Shown here: positions 6,273-14,557 of the stretch, one piece after another | How positions within the stretch are numbered: position 1 is the first letter of the stretch | Layout of the letters: every line of letters begins with the position of its first letter | NCBI GenBank assembly: GCA_005772945.1 | Contig: SXIE01000047.1 | Coordinates: 1 to 29,215 of the forward strand | DNA length: 29,215 nucleotides | Source of the DNA: Pseudomonadota bacterium | Lineage (GTDB): Bacteria; Myxococcota; UBA9042; PHBI01 | Direction of reading: 5' to 3' | Made by a program: the position numbers and the translations under genes | The notes under the pieces: generated by a model | What the model was told of the DNA's origin: nothing | What the model saw: the letters and a program-made list of their open reading frames with translations, nothing else | Database searches by the model: none

Positions 6273-8618
6273 ATGGAGTCCGAGGTCCCTGGGGAAACGC
6301 CCGCGCCCGCGCAACCGAGACGCGGCATGCGCGGCCTCGCGCGCTTTCGCCTTGGCCTCGTCAGCGGGCTGCTTCTTTGCGTCACCGGGTGCGCCACGTC
6401 CGAAGCCCCCGAGTCCGACGCCGACGCCGACGCCGACGACACGGCGCTCGACACGGCTCTGGACGTGGCCGACGACCAGGTCGACGCCACCGGTGTCGAC
6501 TCTGCGCTCGACGACACGGCCGCCGAGAGCTCGATCGCCGACAGCCCGGCGACGGAGACCATCGCGCCCGATGCGGTCGAGGAGACGGTCGAGGAGACGG
6601 AGGGCGACACCACGCCGGTCGATGAGACGGTGGGCGACACCACGCCGGTCGATGAGACGGTGGGCGACACCACGCCGGTCGAAGAAACGGTGGGCGACAC
6701 CACGCCGGTCGAGGAAACGGTGGGCGACACCGTGCTGCTCGAGGAGACGGTGGGCGACAGCGTGCTGCTCGAGGAGATGGTGGGCGACACCGTGCTGCTC
6801 GAGGAGACGGCGTGCGAGGGCGCCTGCCCGTGCCCCGCCGGGCTCGGCGACTGCGACCTGGACCCGACCAACGGCTGCGAGACGCCGCTCGACTCCGATA
6901 CCGACTGCGGCAGGTGCGGATGGGTTTGCGTCGCCTCGCGCACGTGCTCGGCCGGCACCTGCGAATGCGTATCGGGGCTGGCCGACTGCAATGGTTTGGC
7001 GGCCGACGGCTGCGAAGCGGACCTCGCGCGCGACGTCGACACCTGCGGCACCTGCGACATCCATTGCGGCGCACGGGCGACGTGCCAGGGCGGGCGGTGC
7101 GCATGCAACGCCGGCTTCGGCGACTGCAACGGCCGACGCGCGGATGGCTGCGAGACCTATCTCGTACACGACGACGCCCACTGCGGCGCTTGCGACCGCG
7201 CCTGCGGAGACCACCAAGTCTGCGCGGCGCAGCGCTGCGCTTGCGTGGGCGGCTTCGGCGACTGCAACGAGGCGGCCGCGGATGGCTGCGAAACGAGCCT
7301 GACGACGGACGCCGACTGCGGGTCCTGCGGCGCGCCGTGCCCCGACGGAACGGGGTGCGCGGCGGACGCGTGCGTCTGCGACCCCGGGCGCCTCGACTGC
7401 AATGGCGTCGCCGACGACGGCTGTGAGATCCATGCGACGGAGGACCTCTCGAACTGTGGCCGCTGCGGCAACATCTGTCCTCGGGGGCAGACGTGCAGCG
7501 CGACCGGTTGCGTGGCCGGCGTCGCTGATCTGGCCATGACCCGCGCCAGCCTCGGCGCGGCAAGCGTCAAGATCGGGACGACGCTCGAGGTGACGAACAC
7601 GCTCGTGAACAACGGGAACGCGGTGACCACGGCCGGCTACATCGAAGTCGCTTTCTACGCTTCGACGGACGACCACATCACGAGCGCCGACAGGATGCTC
7701 GGCACGCGCTTCACGAACATCCTCGCCCCGGGCGGCGCGTCGACGGCCGTCACCGGGGTCACCATTCCGAAGACCCTAGAGCCAGGCATCTATTACATCG
7801 GCGCCGTCGCCGACTACTCCGCCCAGCAGGCCGAGTCCGACGAAGGCAACAACACGCTGACCGAGGCGACCGTCGAGATCGTGCGCGATGCGGACCTCGT
7901 CATGGCCGACGTGTCGTTGCCGGTGGCCGCCGTCGGTCTGGGCAGCGCAATCGACATCACGAACACGATGGCGAACCAGGGCAGCACCATCCTCTCGGCT
8001 CCCTATGCGGAGGTGGCGCTCTATCTGTCCGAGGATCCGGCCATCACGATGTCGGACACGCGGCTGGCCACGCGGTTCTTGTGGTTTCTCGATCCCGGCG
8101 CGTCCTCGACGGTCGTGACCCCCGGCGTCGTGCCCGCCAACATGGTCCCCGGCCTCTACTACCTCGGCGCGATCGCCGACTACTCGGGGCTCCAGCCCGA
8201 GCCCAACGAGTCGAACAACGCGCTTGCCGGCGCCCAGGTCGAGGTCTATCGCGACGCGGACCTCGTCATCGAAGAGGTCACGACGGCGACCACGCGGATC
8301 AAGATCGGCGAGACTCTGGCAGTCACGAACACCGTGCGAAACCGGGGGACGACCTACGCCTCGAACGCATACGTCGAGGTGGCGCTTTATTTGTCTTCAG
8401 ATGCAACCATCACCACCGCCGATCGCGCGATCGGATCGCGCTACACCGCAAGTCTCGCCGGGGGCGGCGCGTCGACCGCCGTCACCACGGTCTACGTGCC
8501 CGCCTCGGTCGAGCCTGGGCGCTACTACCTCGGGGCCATTGCCGACCCGAATGCCCAGCAGCCCGAATCGGACGAAACCAACAACGCGACCGTCGGCACC
8601 CCGATCGCGATCGAGTGA
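6273..8618 (+). CDS. Cys-rich repeat and CARDB-domain lipoprotein
   Basis: This is a 781-residue exported protein. GGAGG at 6260-6264 sets the ATG at 6273; Met19 (MRGLARFR) is an alternative nearer to the signal peptide, which ends in a good lipobox (LCVTGC). After the anchor come an Asp/Ala run, a stalk of ten-residue repeats (VDETVGDTTP type, residues about 106-179), then roughly five Cys-rich units of about 45 residues (GLADCNG..DGCEADL...CGTCDIHC pattern, about 185-415) typical of myxobacterial surface proteins, and finally three CARDB-like beta-sandwich repeats (DLVMADVSL ... LYLSEDPAI ... ESNNAL pattern, about 420-781). CARDB modules usually serve in adhesion or as spacers. No catalytic motif is visible. 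The next gene starts 34 bp downstream, probably in the same operon. The six CARDB repeats of the nuclease-like protein at 23121-26282 are related in pattern. Confidence 0.88.
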   Translation: MESEVPGETPAPAQPRRGMRGLARFRLGLVSGLLLCVTGCATSEAPESDADADADDTALDTALDVADDQVDATGVDSALDDTAAESSIADSPATETIAPDAVEETVEETEGDTTPVDETVGDTTPVDETVGDTTPVEETVGDTTPVEETVGDTVLLEETVGDSVLLEEMVGDTVLLEETACEGACPCPAGLGDCDLDPTNGCETPLDSDTDCGRCGWVCVASRTCSAGTCECVSGLADCNGLAADGCEADLARDVDTCGTCDIHCGARATCQGGRCACNAGFGDCNGRRADGCETYLVHDDAHCGACDRACGDHQVCAAQRCACVGGFGDCNEAAADGCETSLTTDADCGSCGAPCPDGTGCAADACVCDPGRLDCNGVADDGCEIHATEDLSNCGRCGNICPRGQTCSATGCVAGVADLAMTRASLGAASVKIGTTLEVTNTLVNNGNAVTTAGYIEVAFYASTDDHITSADRMLGTRFTNILAPGGASTAVTGVTIPKTLEPGIYYIGAVADYSAQQAESDEGNNTLTEATVEIVRDADLVMADVSLPVAAVGLGSAIDITNTMANQGSTILSAPYAEVALYLSEDPAITMSDTRLATRFLWFLDPGASSTVVTPGVVPANMVPGLYYLGAIADYSGLQPEPNESNNALAGAQVEVYRDADLVIEEVTTATTRIKIGETLAVTNTVRNRGTTYASNAYVEVALYLSSDATITTADRAIGSRYTASLAGGGASTAVTTVYVPASVEPGRYYLGAIADPNAQQPESDETNNATVGTPIAIE
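6588..6809 (+). repeat. 30-bp tandem repeat (about 7.4 copies) in the lipoprotein stalk
   Basis: Seven full 30-bp units run from 6588 to 6797, with a partial eighth to 6809. They encode VDETVGDTTP and variants (VEETVGDTVL, LEETVGDSVL, LEEMVGDTVL). The central units at 6618-6677 are identical or nearly so. Copy-number change would lengthen or shorten the acidic/Thr stalk without breaking the frame. Confidence 0.9.
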
Positions 8619-8652
8619 TGCCTACACCCCCGCAGACAAGGACTTTGGCGCC

Positions 8653-9126
8653 ATGAACTCCCTCCTTCACGCGATTCGCGCGTCTCTCGCTGTCGCCGCA
8701 CTCGCGGGCCCCTGGACCGCTTGCGACGACTCCGGCCCCGCGAGCTCCTCCCCGCCGTCGGCGGCGATCGCAGGCACCATCGCCTACGACGGCGCGGTCG
8801 CGGGGGACCTGCAGGTCGCCGTCTTCGCGACGTTCCCGCCCCACGGCGAGCCGCTGGCCATCAAGCGCGTCGCCGCCCCGACGTTTCCGTATCACTACAG
8901 CATCGAGGGGCTCCCGCCCGGTCGGTACTTCGTGCTCGCGATGGTGGACGCGGACCCCGCGGACGGCGACAACTTCCGGCCCCAGAAGGACCCGGGCGGG
9001 GCCGTGGGCGGATACCTCTCGCCGCAGAGCGTCACGGTCGGCATGGCCCAAGGCCCCGCGCGCGGGGACATTCAGCTGAGCCCGCCGACGGCACGCTCGC
9101 CGTATCTGACCGGAGGCTATCGCTAG
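8653..9126 (+). CDS. small lipoprotein with a carboxypeptidase-regulatory-like beta-sandwich
   Basis: This encodes 157 residues. The ATG at 8653 is preceded by AAGGA at 8638-8642; the open frame extends further upstream inside the previous gene, but that part is not coding in this frame. An N-terminal signal (LLHAIRASLAVAALAGPWTAC) is followed by a Ser/Pro linker and one domain with the pattern IAGTIAYDG...LQVAVFATF...YSIEGLPPGRYFVLAMVD. This resembles carboxypeptidase-regulatory-like or transthyretin-type folds, which act as binding or spacer modules. The lipobox is imperfect, so it could be secreted rather than lipidated. It lies 34 bp after the CARDB lipoprotein and convergent with the arylsulfotransferase-like gene. 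The 79-bp gap to that gene is GC-rich with no clear terminator. Confidence 0.75.
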   Translation: MNSLLHAIRASLAVAALAGPWTACDDSGPASSSPPSAAIAGTIAYDGAVAGDLQVAVFATFPPHGEPLAIKRVAAPTFPYHYSIEGLPPGRYFVLAMVDADPADGDNFRPQKDPGGAVGGYLSPQSVTVGMAQGPARGDIQLSPPTARSPYLTGGYR

Positions 9127-9205
9127 CGGCGGCGGATCCGACGCGCTCGGGTCGCATCGTCACGCGCCGCCCTACCCGCCCGGACCGCGGCGACGACGGC
9201 GCGGC

Positions 9206-10801
9206 TCACTCTCCTGCAGGCAGCTCGATCGGGGCACCAGGGGTCAGAACTCGACCGGCCAGCCCCGGAAAATCAGCCCCGAACCGATAGGCGCGGAACA
9301 CGTTGTTCGTGGACTTGCCCGCTTCGGTTGGAAGCGGCTCACCTTGGGGGTGAGGGCCATTGGCGAACACCGGGTTGATGTACTCCCACACCAGCGTCCC
9401 CGCCGACGTGACCTCGAAGAGCCGCCCGCTCTCCCCGCTACAGATGAGCGTATTGCCGTTGGGGAGCCGCTGCGCCCCGGAGATGTAGCTCGAGTAGAAG
9501 CGCGTCGGGGGATCGGCGACGTACTCCCAAATCGGCGCCGTTGGCGGGTACGCGCCCCCCACCAGCGCATACGACCCGTCCGGCTGAACGCCGGTCGCAA
9601 GCTCGACGATGCGCGAAAACTTGTCGCCGGTTCGCCCGCGGCCGTTGTCGAACACGAGCACATGGCCCGCGCCGCTCAGGCCCTCGGGGATCCAATGCGC
9701 GTCGTGCTGACCGAAGAGCTGCTGGTCCTCGGCGGCACCGGCGTGGTGGTTTTTCGGGTTTCCCCAACGGTACAGCAGATCGCCACCGCGCCCGCGGTTG
9801 CCGCCCGTGTGGCCCGCCGCCTCGGTGGTCGTGGTGCTGTGGTCGATGATCCAGACCTCGCTGAACTCGTGCACGCTGATCATGATCTGATCGAGATCGG
9901 CGTTGTAGGCGACCGCGTTGACGTGGTTCCAGTCCGGGGTGTGGGGCCCGTCGGCATTGAGGTCGATGCGCTCGGGGTGCTCGGCGATGACGCCGTAGTT
10001 GGCCTTCTGCGAATCGCTGTCCTGGATGAGGTGGTCCCACGCGTGCCACTCCCAGACGATGTCCCCGCTGCTCGCGCCGGAGGGCGCCACCTCGACGATC
10101 GTGTCGGGCCCCATGGCGTTCGTGCCGGTCGCCGGGTCGCGCCCGGCCGCCGCGACCTCGGTTTTCGATTTGAACTCCCAGGCGACCAGGAGGACGTTCC
10201 CCGACGGGAGCCACGCGACGTCGTGGTGTTGGCGATGCGTGGCGGTCGAGTAGGCGTACGACCACAGGACCGCGCCGTCCCAGTCGAGCAACCGCACGAG
10301 GCCGCCTTGTCCGCCGCCGTGCAAGCGAGGGTTCTCGTCCGGGCTGTAGTCCCCGGTGAACAGCAGCCGGCCGTCCTCGAGCAGCTTGACCACGTTGCCA
10401 GGGCTGTAGCCGGTGTCCCAGGTGTGGACGACGCGCCCGGCCATGTCGATGAGGTACACCGTCTTGGCCGCGAGCGGCGCGAAGAGGGTGTAGCCCGCGT
10501 AGGCCGCGGGGGCGCAGGAAAGAAGGCCCACGGTGTGATCGGGATGCGTCTCGTCACACGCCGACGGGGTCACCGCCGTGTCGCCGTCCGCGCCGTCCGC
10601 ATCATCCGCGTCCTGCACCTCGCCGGTTTCGACCGGCGTCGTGTCGACGCTCGGAGGGACGTCCGCGACGCTGTCGGGCGTGGACGCCGTGTCGATCGCG
10701 GCGTCGACGGGGAGCACGTCAGCCCCTCCGGCTCCGCCCCCGGAGCCGCAGGCCGTCAAGCACGCGAGCGCGATGGATCCCCGGAGAAGCGCTCGCTGCA
10801 T
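9206..10801 (-). CDS. arylsulfotransferase-like (ASST-type) lipoprotein
   Basis: This 531-residue exported protein has a lipobox (LACLTAC) followed by a long Asp/Val/Thr-rich linker to about residue 75. The rest matches the pattern of the arylsulfotransferase (ASST) beta-propeller family: repeated strands with motifs such as YLIDMAGRVVHTWDTG, HRQHHDVAWLPSGNVLL, DWNHVNAVAYN, GQHDAHWIPEG and RLPNGNTLICSGESG. The His residues in HHDV, NHVN and HDAH sit where the family places catalytic and substrate-binding His. Known members move sulfate between phenolic compounds in the periplasm; here substrate and activity are unknown. ATG at 10801 lies only four bases after the stop of the glycosyltransferase gene, so the two are almost certainly co-transcribed. 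It could be an inactive propeller, as many homologues are uncharacterised. Confidence 0.82.
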   Translation of the reverse strand: MQRALLRGSIALACLTACGSGGGAGGADVLPVDAAIDTASTPDSVADVPPSVDTTPVETGEVQDADDADGADGDTAVTPSACDETHPDHTVGLLSCAPAAYAGYTLFAPLAAKTVYLIDMAGRVVHTWDTGYSPGNVVKLLEDGRLLFTGDYSPDENPRLHGGGQGGLVRLLDWDGAVLWSYAYSTATHRQHHDVAWLPSGNVLLVAWEFKSKTEVAAAGRDPATGTNAMGPDTIVEVAPSGASSGDIVWEWHAWDHLIQDSDSQKANYGVIAEHPERIDLNADGPHTPDWNHVNAVAYNADLDQIMISVHEFSEVWIIDHSTTTTEAAGHTGGNRGRGGDLLYRWGNPKNHHAGAAEDQQLFGQHDAHWIPEGLSGAGHVLVFDNGRGRTGDKFSRIVELATGVQPDGSYALVGGAYPPTAPIWEYVADPPTRFYSSYISGAQRLPNGNTLICSGESGRLFEVTSAGTLVWEYINPVFANGPHPQGEPLPTEAGKSTNNVFRAYRFGADFPGLAGRVLTPGAPIELPAGE

Positions 10802-10805
10802 GCCG

Positions 10806-11597
10806 TTACCGCCCCTGAATTCGGATCGCCCACGTCAACTTCGCGAGCCCGCGCAGGACGCGCGGCACGCGCTTGAACAGGTTGATCGACGGCGGGCGCT
10901 TCTCGTGGATGACGATCGGAACCTCGACGATGCGGAACGCGTCACGCTCGGCGCGAATGACGAACTCGCTCGCGAAGAGGTCCTTGTCCTCGATGCAGCG
11001 CGACACGATCGGCAGGAGGCGCTCGCGATGAAACGCCTTCAAGCCGTGCGTGTCGGTGCCCTTGAAGTCCAGCAGTAAGCGCAGCATCCCGTTGATCACC
11101 GCGGTCCCGGCGCGCCGCACCAGCGGCCGCTGATCCTGCGCCTCCTGGTGCGCCTTCGAGCCGACGACCATGTCGCATTGGTCGGCCCGTAGCAGCTCGA
11201 GCGCGCGCTTGTGGAAGCTCACGTCGCAGATGTCGATCTCATCGCAGAGGACGTAGGTCCCCTTGGCCTCCAAGATCCCGCGGCGCAGGGCCTTGCCGTA
11301 GTTGGGCTCGGGGCTGTGCAGGACCTTGACCTGCCTATACGTGCGCTCGAGCTCGTAGGCGTGCTCGAGCGTCTTGTCGGTCGAGCCGTTCTCGGTGACG
11401 ATGATCTCGTACGCCAGCTCCGGCAGCTCTTCGCGCAGCCGCACGATCAGATCGTTGACGGCCGTCTGGAGCAGCGCCTCCTCGTTGAACACCGGCACCA
11501 CGATCGACACCAGCGGGGCGGCCGCCGTCGAATCGTTGGTGTGCGTAGCATTCACGGCGGCGCGAGGGGGCGGGTTCTGGGTGTCCGACGTTGCCAA
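10806..11597 (-). CDS. family 2 glycosyltransferase
   Basis: This encodes 263 residues, a cytoplasmic enzyme with a GT-A fold. Visible motifs are the nucleotide-sugar binding start VSIVVPVFNEE (about residue 30), ENGSTDKT, the YGKALRRGILEAKG segment, a DEIDICD acidic cluster in the DxD position, and TDTHGLKAFHRE. The pattern resembles dolichol/polyprenyl-phosphate sugar transferases, but there is no membrane segment at the C-terminus. The start is TTG at 11597, chosen because GGAGG at 11607-11603 lies five bases upstream. A strong promoter precedes it. It is followed directly by the arylsulfotransferase-like gene, so it may glycosylate a lipid carrier or surface polymer. The sugar and acceptor cannot be told. 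Confidence 0.85.
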   Translation of the reverse strand: MATSDTQNPPPRAAVNATHTNDSTAAAPLVSIVVPVFNEEALLQTAVNDLIVRLREELPELAYEIIVTENGSTDKTLEHAYELERTYRQVKVLHSPEPNYGKALRRGILEAKGTYVLCDEIDICDVSFHKRALELLRADQCDMVVGSKAHQEAQDQRPLVRRAGTAVINGMLRLLLDFKGTDTHGLKAFHRERLLPIVSRCIEDKDLFASEFVIRAERDAFRIVEVPIVIHEKRPPSINLFKRVPRVLRGLAKLTWAIRIQGR

Positions 11598-11627
11598 GGC
11601 GGCCTCCGGTGCGGCTCAGGTCGTGGC

Positions 11628-11657
11628 CGTATAGCGGCGCCGGGCCTCGGGTGTCAA
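11628..11657 (-). promoter_or_regulatory. promoter of the glycosyltransferase operon
   Basis: On the minus strand a perfect -35 TTGACA (11657-11652) is followed after 18 bp by TATACG (11633-11628), or after 17 bp by CTATAC. The TTG start lies 30 bases downstream. This is the best sigma-70-type promoter in the window by sequence. Confidence 0.6.
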
Positions 11658-11731
11658 AGGTTTCCCGCGTGCGCTATGGTGCCGGTCGATGCCCGAGCGC
11701 GAGCGGACGCGACGCGGCGCGGAGGTGCGGC

Positions 11732-12667
11732 ATGCGCAGAACGGCGATGGCGTCGGCCACGGTGGCGAACCTCGGACCGGGGTTCGACGTGCTCGGGCTG
11801 TGTCTCGAAGGGCCGCAGGATCGCGTGACGGCCGAGCTGACGACCACGGGCGAGGTCGAGCTGGTCGAGGTCACCGGCGACGACGGGCGCCTCTCGCGCA
11901 TCGCGGCCGAGAACTGCGCGGGGGTCGCCGCGCGTCACGTCCTCACCGAGTTCGGCGACGTCGAGATGGGCGTGCGCCTGTGGCTGCACAAGGGGCTGCC
12001 GCTGGGCTCGGGCCTCGGGAGCTCGGCCGCCTCCGCGGTCGCTGCGGCCGTCGCCGTCGGGGCCTTGATCGACCCGCGCCTTCCCAAGGACTTCCTCTTT
12101 CAGGCGTGCCGCGAAGGCGAGCGCCTCGCGACCGGCTCGCCGCACCCCGACAACGTCGCGCCGGCGCTCTTCGGCGGGGTCGTCGCGTGCTTGGCCGGCG
12201 ACGGCGAGCACGTGGACCTCGTGACGCTGCCGGTCCCGAGCGAGCTGGTCGTCGCCTGCGTGAAGCCCGACTTCGAAGTGCGCACCGCCGACGCGCGCGC
12301 GGCCCTTCCCAAGGACGTCCCGATGGGCGACGCGGTGCGCAACATGGGCGCCGTCATCGGCCTGACCAAGGCGCTCATGACGAACGACCTGCGGCTGCTC
12401 GCGCGCTGCCTCGACGACCGCCTCGCGACGCCCTACCGCAAGAAGCTCATCCCTGGGTACGACGAGGTCGTCGCGGCCGCAGTGGAGGCGGGCGCGCTGG
12501 GTGCCGGCATCAGCGGCTCGGGCCCCGCGCTCTTCGCGCTGTGCCCGGATCGCGAGACCGCCATGGCCGTCGCCGACGCGATGGTCGAGGCGTTCGCGGC
12601 GCTCGGCACGGGCGCCCACGGGATCGTGAGCGCGGTCGATCCGATCGGTGCGCACATCGTCGCATGA
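11732..12667 (+). CDS. thrB: homoserine kinase
   Basis: This encodes 311 residues, the usual size for ThrB. It phosphorylates L-homoserine with ATP in threonine synthesis, in the cytoplasm. It belongs to the GHMP kinases: N-terminal SATVANLGPGFDVLGLCLEG, the ATP-binding loop PLGSGLGSSAASAVAA (about residue 90-105), HPDNVAPALFGG (about 135), and the C-terminal GAGISGSGPALFAL glycine loop. The ATG at 11732 was chosen because GGAGG lies at 11721-11725, six bases upstream; the longer open frame lacks such a site. The stop overlaps the next ATG (ATGA at 12664-12667), so translation is coupled to the FAD monooxygenase. No other threonine-pathway gene is nearby, which is unusual. Confidence 0.92.
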   Translation: MRRTAMASATVANLGPGFDVLGLCLEGPQDRVTAELTTTGEVELVEVTGDDGRLSRIAAENCAGVAARHVLTEFGDVEMGVRLWLHKGLPLGSGLGSSAASAVAAAVAVGALIDPRLPKDFLFQACREGERLATGSPHPDNVAPALFGGVVACLAGDGEHVDLVTLPVPSELVVACVKPDFEVRTADARAALPKDVPMGDAVRNMGAVIGLTKALMTNDLRLLARCLDDRLATPYRKKLIPGYDEVVAAAVEAGALGAGISGSGPALFALCPDRETAMAVADAMVEAFAALGTGAHGIVSAVDPIGAHIVA

Positions 12668-13758
12668 ACGTCGGCATCGTCGGCGCTGGCTTTGCCGGCA
12701 CAGCTGCAGCAGTCTTCCTCGCCCGCGACGGGCATCGCGTGACGCTCTACGAGCGCGCGGAAGTACCGGGCCCCGTCGGCGCCGCGATCATCCTCCAGCC
12801 CACGGGCCTCGCGGTCTTGGGCCGCCTCGGCCTCGCGGATACGGTATGCGCGCGCGCGACGCGCCTGACCGGGTTGAAGGTCGTCAGCCCGCGCGGCCGT
12901 CGCATCGTCGATCTCTCGTACGACGCACTCGACCCGACCTGGTTCGGGATCGGCGTCCACCGCGGTGTCCTCTTCGAAAGCCTCATCGCGAGCGCCCACG
13001 CCGCCGACGTCACGCTCCGCACGGGGGTCGACGTCGACGGCCTCGGACGCGATGGCGACGGGCGCTGGGTCCTCTCGGCCGACGTGCGCCACGGGCCGCA
13101 CGACCTGGTGATCGTCGCCGACGGCACGCGCTCGCGCATCGCCGGATTGGTCGCCCCACGGCGCGTCAAGCCCTACGCGTGGGGCGCGCTCTGGTTCGTC
13201 GGGCCCGATCCCGGCGGCGCCGCTCACCTTCGGCAGGTCGCGCGCGGAAATCGCACGTTCCTCGGCGTCCTGCCGACCGGCCTCGGCCCGTGTGCGGGCG
13301 CCGTGACGCCGCCGATCACACCGCTGGCCACGCTGTTCTGGAGCGTGCGCGCCGATCGCGTGGACGCCCTGCGGACGAACTTTGCAAGTTGGTGCAAGGA
13401 TGTTCTCGCTCTCGCGCCCTACGCCGAGCCGCTCGTCGCGGCCATCCCCGATCCGGCGGCCCTCCTCTTTTCGCGCTACGCCGACGTGCGCATGGCGCGC
13501 CTGCACGACGCCGACACCGTCGTCATCGGGGATGCGGCGCACGCCATGAGTCCGCAGCTGGGTCAGGGGACGAACCTCGCGCTCTGGGACGCGCTCGCGC
13601 TCGCCGACGCGCTGGCGAATCCCAACTGCCCCCTCGCCGCCCAGCTCGCGACCTTCGCGGCGACCCGTCGCCGATCGCTGCGCTTCTACCAAACGCGCGA
13701 CCCGCTGGCTCACGCCTCTGTTCCAAAGCGACCGCGCCTGGCTCGGCTGGCTCCGTGA
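12664..13758 (+). CDS. FAD-dependent monooxygenase, frameshifted near its 3' end
   Basis: As read this is 364 residues. It is a class A flavoprotein hydroxylase (UbiH/PHBH type): N-terminal FAD-binding GIVGAGFAGTAAAVFLARDG, the DG motif VIVADGTRSRI (about 155), and the GD motif VVIGDAAHAMSPQLGQGTN (about 285). Such enzymes hydroxylate aromatic or polyene substrates using NAD(P)H and O2; the substrate is unknown. The final 20 or so residues in this frame (after RRRSLRFYQTRDP) do not look like the family, but the second frame at 13706-13759 gives [18 protein letters not shown], the normal family C-terminus. A one-base shift near 13702 therefore breaks the gene late, or is a sequencing error. 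Start ATG overlaps the thrB stop. Confidence 0.85.
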   Translation: MNVGIVGAGFAGTAAAVFLARDGHRVTLYERAEVPGPVGAAIILQPTGLAVLGRLGLADTVCARATRLTGLKVVSPRGRRIVDLSYDALDPTWFGIGVHRGVLFESLIASAHAADVTLRTGVDVDGLGRDGDGRWVLSADVRHGPHDLVIVADGTRSRIAGLVAPRRVKPYAWGALWFVGPDPGGAAHLRQVARGNRTFLGVLPTGLGPCAGAVTPPITPLATLFWSVRADRVDALRTNFASWCKDVLALAPYAEPLVAAIPDPAALLFSRYADVRMARLHDADTVVIGDAAHAMSPQLGQGTNLALWDALALADALANPNCPLAAQLATFAATRRRSLRFYQTRDPLAHASVPKRPRLARLAP

Positions 13759-14082
13759 CGCATCGTCGCCGGCACCTTTCGCGAGCCGCTCGCGAGCGGC
13801 GCGTTTCGCCTTTGGTTCCTGGCGGGGCTCGTCGGCACCGGCCTCGTGCTCGCCTTCATCGCCCCGGACGCGGTCGAGGCGCCCGATCTCGCGCTCGCCG
13901 GCTCCGCCGTCGCGGGGCTCCTCGTCGGGGTCGGCACACGCCTCGCGAACGGCTGCACGTCGGGGCACGGCGTCTGCGGTATCGGCCGTCTCTCGCCGCG
14001 CTCGCTGGTCGCGACGGTGACCTTCATCGCCACCGGAGCGGCCACAGTTCTGGTCGTACGCCTCGCGGGAGGTGCCGCGTGA
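13759..14082 (+). pseudogene. YeeE/YedE-family membrane protein, 5' truncated
   Basis: From just after the monooxygenase stop, the frame reads [14 protein letters not shown], then three hydrophobic segments with the family motif [20 protein letters not shown] (about 13943-14002). This is the conserved Cys-containing motif of YeeE/YedE transporters, which carry thiosulfate or related sulfur compounds across the inner membrane. No start codon or ribosome-binding site fits: the first in-frame candidate, GTG at 13846, is inside a membrane helix. The expected N-terminal helix with its NGRIAGISG-type motif is missing. The gene therefore seems to have lost about 35-45 N-terminal codons at a junction with the monooxygenase gene near 13757-13762. 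The stop overlaps the next gene (GTGA at 14079-14082). Confidence 0.65.
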
Positions 14083-14524
14083 ACGCCGTCGTCGCCGTTC
14101 TCGCCGGGGTCCTCTTCGCCGTCGGCCTCGCCCTCTCCGGCATGACCCAACCCAAGGCGGTCATCGGCTTTCTCGACTTCTTCGGCCGCTGGAACCCGAG
14201 CCTCGCCTTCGTGATGGTCGGCGCGATCGGTGTCTACGCGCTCGGGCGACGCCTGGTCCTCAAGCGCCCCGCGCCGCTCTACGACACGACGTTTCACCCG
14301 CCCCTCCCGGCGCCCGTCTTCGCGCCGCGACTCATCGGCGGCTCGGCCCTCTTCGGTGGGGGCTCGCCGGCTACTGCCCGGGACCGAGCCTGGTCGCGCT
14401 GGGAACCGGCGCGCCCGCGGCCCTCGTCTTCGTCGGCGCGATGGTCGTCGGCACCCTGATCGAGCGCGTCCCCGGGTGGGTCACGCGCGGGCAGCCGGAA
14501 CGCATCGCGGTCTCCGACAGCTAG
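14079..14524 (+). pseudogene. second YeeE/YedE-type half (DUF6691-like), frameshifted
   Basis: GTG at 14079 is preceded by GGAGG (14068-14072, six-base spacing). The protein begins with a membrane helix and reads SGMTQPKAVIGFLDFFGRW, a motif of the partner half of YeeE/YedE pairs. The first frame fails after SALFG near 14356 and ends at 14459 in Arg/Ser-rich nonsense. The other frame continues with WGLAGYCPGPSLVALGTG and a final hydrophobic segment to TAG at 14522-14524. The family has GVGWGLAGYCPGP here, so roughly four or seven bases have been lost in a G-rich stretch. With the first half it would form one sulfur-compound transporter; as sequenced neither half is intact. Confidence 0.7.
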
Positions 14525-14538
14525 CGTCTCGCGCTAGC
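14520..14538. terminator. stem-loop between convergent genes
   Basis: GCTAGCG (14520-14526) pairs with CGCTAGC (14532-14538) around a five-base loop, overlapping the stop codon of the YeeE-type half and sitting 20 bp before the stop of the convergent lipoprotein gene. There is no T-run, so it is a weak candidate for a two-way transcription end. Confidence 0.35.
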
Positions 14539-14557
14539 CCGCGACTGCCGAGGCTGC

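Noticed and set aside
6588..6809. 30-bp repeats as a CRISPR array
   Set aside because: The units are directly adjacent with no spacers and encode an in-frame protein stalk.
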